DNA from: an uncultured Acetatifactor sp.
GTDB lineage: Bacteria; Bacillota; Clostridia; Lachnospirales; Lachnospiraceae
Assembly: GCA_934436435.1 (NCBI GenBank)
Contig: CAKSAN010000014.1
Coordinates: forward strand, 62,001 to 126,000
DNA: 64,000 nucleotides
Direction of reading: 5' to 3'
How positions within the stretch are numbered: the first letter of the stretch is position 1; the number at the start of each line of letters is the position of its first letter. The notes under the pieces are model-generated. The model worked only from the letters and a program-made list of their open reading frames with translations. It was not told the DNA's origin and ran no database searches. Shown here piece after piece: positions 62,630-64,000 of this stretch. Both the position numbers and the translations under genes were made by a program.

Positions 62630-64000
62630 TTAAGCTGCCTCTTTTTCTGTATTTTTACCGGCACCGAACAGCTTGCGGATGCAGCTGTATGCTACCATGA
62701 CACCCAGTACCATAAGCAGTACCGCAACAATCAGCTGTAAACCGTCCACCAGGAAAGTTGCCTGTCCGGCTGCCACATTTTTCACCAGTGCAATCGTCTT
62801 CTGGATCAATGCGGTGAAGGTTACAACCAACATCATTCCCATGGGGAAGTACAGTGTCCAGCCGGTACGACCGGTGGTCTTTAAGAATACGGCCAGTGCA
62901 ATCAGTACCAGTGCGGCTAACAACTGGTTCGCAGAACCGAACAGCGGCCATACATTGTTGTATCCGCCAAGGGTCAGCAGATAACCGAAGAACAGAGTGA
63001 TCACGGTTGCAAAATATTTATTGGTCAGAACTCTCTGTACCGGAGTCATTTTTGCAGTATCCGTAGTGTCCCCTAAGAACAGCTCCTGGAAGGACATACG
63101 TCCGATACGGGCTACGGAATCCAGAGAAGTCAGTGCCAGTGCGGATACACACATGGTCATGAATACGGTTGCCACGGTTACGGGAACACCCATCTTCTCC
63201 AGGAATCCTGCGACACCGGAGGAGAAAATAGAGAACGGTGTGCCATCGGGCTTTGTACCGCCTACAGCCACTGCACCGACAACCACCAGTGCTACCACGC
63301 CCAGCAGACTCTCTACGATCATGGCACCGTAACCTACCATAGGCATATCTTTTTCATTGCTGATGGTCTTGGAAGAAGTACCGGAGGATACCAGACTGTG
63401 GAAGCCGGATACCGCACCGCAGGCGATGGTGACGAACAGGGTCGGGAACAGGCTGCTATTGCCTACCTGAAAACCGTTAAATGCATTCAGCTGCATATCG
63501 GGATGCGCTACTACCACACCAAGTACGGCACCGATGATCATACCCAGTAACATAAAGGTGGTCATGTAATCTCTGGGCTGCATCAGAAGCCACATAGGCA
63601 TAACGGATGCCAGGAACAGATATGCCATGATGATGTAGATCCATGCATTCTTGGAAGCATAGATGGGAAGATTCATACCTACGGCGAACATTACTACCAG
63701 CAGGCCGATAGCTACTGCAGCCTTGACCCATTCGTTCATCTTGCCAACCTTTTTCTGGATCAGACCGAAGATCACGGCTACAACGATGAACAACATGGAG
63801 ATGGATGCTGCACTGCCGTTGGCATATGCCACGCTGGCATCTTCCAGTCCGGTACCTACGAAAGTACCTGCCACCATATCGGTAAAGGCTGCAATGACTA
63901 ACAGAGTAAACAGCCAGCAGAACAGCATGAACAACTTTCTGCCGGTTCTGCCGATGTATTTCTCAATGATCATTCCCATGGATTTTCCTTCGTTCTTCAC
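62630..64000 (-). CDS. cstA: Carbon starvation protein CstA (C-terminal part)
   Basis: 456 residues without the N-terminus, which lies beyond the window edge. Starts mid-protein at KNEGKSMGMIIEKYIG, a conserved cytoplasmic loop, and continues through about ten membrane helices (for example WLFTLLVIAAFTDMVAG, VTIACGAVSGFHSLVSSGTSSK, MTMCVSALALTSLDSVARIGR). CstA/BtsT proteins take up peptides or pyruvate. The segment GFHSLVSSGTSSK is a family signature. No further gene of the operon is visible at the 3' side. Confidence 0.95.
   Translation of the reverse strand: MKNEGKSMGMIIEKYIGRTGRKLFMLFCWLFTLLVIAAFTDMVAGTFVGTGLEDASVAYANGSAASISMLFIVVAVIFGLIQKKVGKMNEWVKAAVAIGLLVVMFAVGMNLPIYASKNAWIYIIMAYLFLASVMPMWLLMQPRDYMTTFMLLGMIIGAVLGVVVAHPDMQLNAFNGFQVGNSSLFPTLFVTIACGAVSGFHSLVSSGTSSKTISNEKDMPMVGYGAMIVESLLGVVALVVVGAVAVGGTKPDGTPFSIFSSGVAGFLEKMGVPVTVATVFMTMCVSALALTSLDSVARIGRMSFQELFLGDTTDTAKMTPVQRVLTNKYFATVITLFFGYLLTLGGYNNVWPLFGSANQLLAALVLIALAVFLKTTGRTGWTLYFPMGMMLVVTFTALIQKTIALVKNVAAGQATFLVDGLQLIVAVLLMVLGVMVAYSCIRKLFGAGKNTEKEAA

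Overview
The window looks like a chromosomal stretch of a low-to-mid GC Firmicute, most likely a member of the Lachnospiraceae (gut Clostridia). This rests on the gene families present (DUF5057-type giant surface protein, DUF5688, DUF3842, SH3b surface protein, MgtE, YqeG, ECF S component), on strong AGGAGG ribosome binding sites and on sigma-A style promoters. No prophage, transposase, CRISPR array or rRNA operon was seen. Nearly all genes lie on the minus strand; only lepB, a class A PBP and an ECF S component are on the plus strand.

Region 1 (1-19.9 kb, minus): the start of a PLP-dependent sulfur-amino-acid enzyme at the edge, then one long type IV pilus / type II secretion-like operon read from about 19.9 kb downward: pilB, pilC, major pilin, prepilin peptidase, a PilM-PilN fusion, pilO, four minor pilins or pseudopilins (two of more than 800 aa) and a 1796-aa secreted protein. 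No pilT retraction ATPase is present. Region 2 (19.9-23.7 kb): a type III toxin-antitoxin locus (promoter, two 52-nt RNA repeats, terminator, ToxN/CptN-like RNase), a signal-less GH26 glycosidase preceded by 51-bp hairpin repeats, and a flotillin.

Region 3 (23.7-33.8 kb): a phosphonate biosynthesis operon (phnW-aepX-aepY), an HTH-cytidylyltransferase fusion cotranscribed with metAA, a decayed permease start, then ligA, an RsuA-family pseudouridine synthase, RNase H and a flavin reductase. Region 4 (34-42 kb): a surface-modification operon with a YidC-CDP-glycerol transferase fusion, a small membrane protein and three tandem EptA/sulfatase-fold membrane transferases. The phosphonate genes could make 2-aminoethylphosphonate, a phosphoethanolamine analogue, and this membrane cluster is a plausible but unproven user of it or of related headgroups.

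Region 5 (42-54.9 kb): a diguanylate cyclase with a periplasmic sensor, a zinc-ribbon membrane protein, a C39-like protein, mgtE with an unusual leader, yigZ, PBP1A, gdhA, a helical protein and an SH3b protein. Region 6 (54.9-64 kb): tRNA-Arg(CCG), a DUF5688 protein, efp, an overlapping operon ending in aroE and a shikimate kinase-dehydroquinase fusion, an ECF S component behind an attenuator-like leader, a MATE exporter and the C-terminal part of cstA.

The most notable points are the type III toxin-antitoxin locus, the YidC-TagF fusion with three EptA-like paralogues, the phosphonate operon, the ECF and mgtE leaders, the 51-bp hairpin repeats and a GC-rich non-coding island near 45.1 kb.
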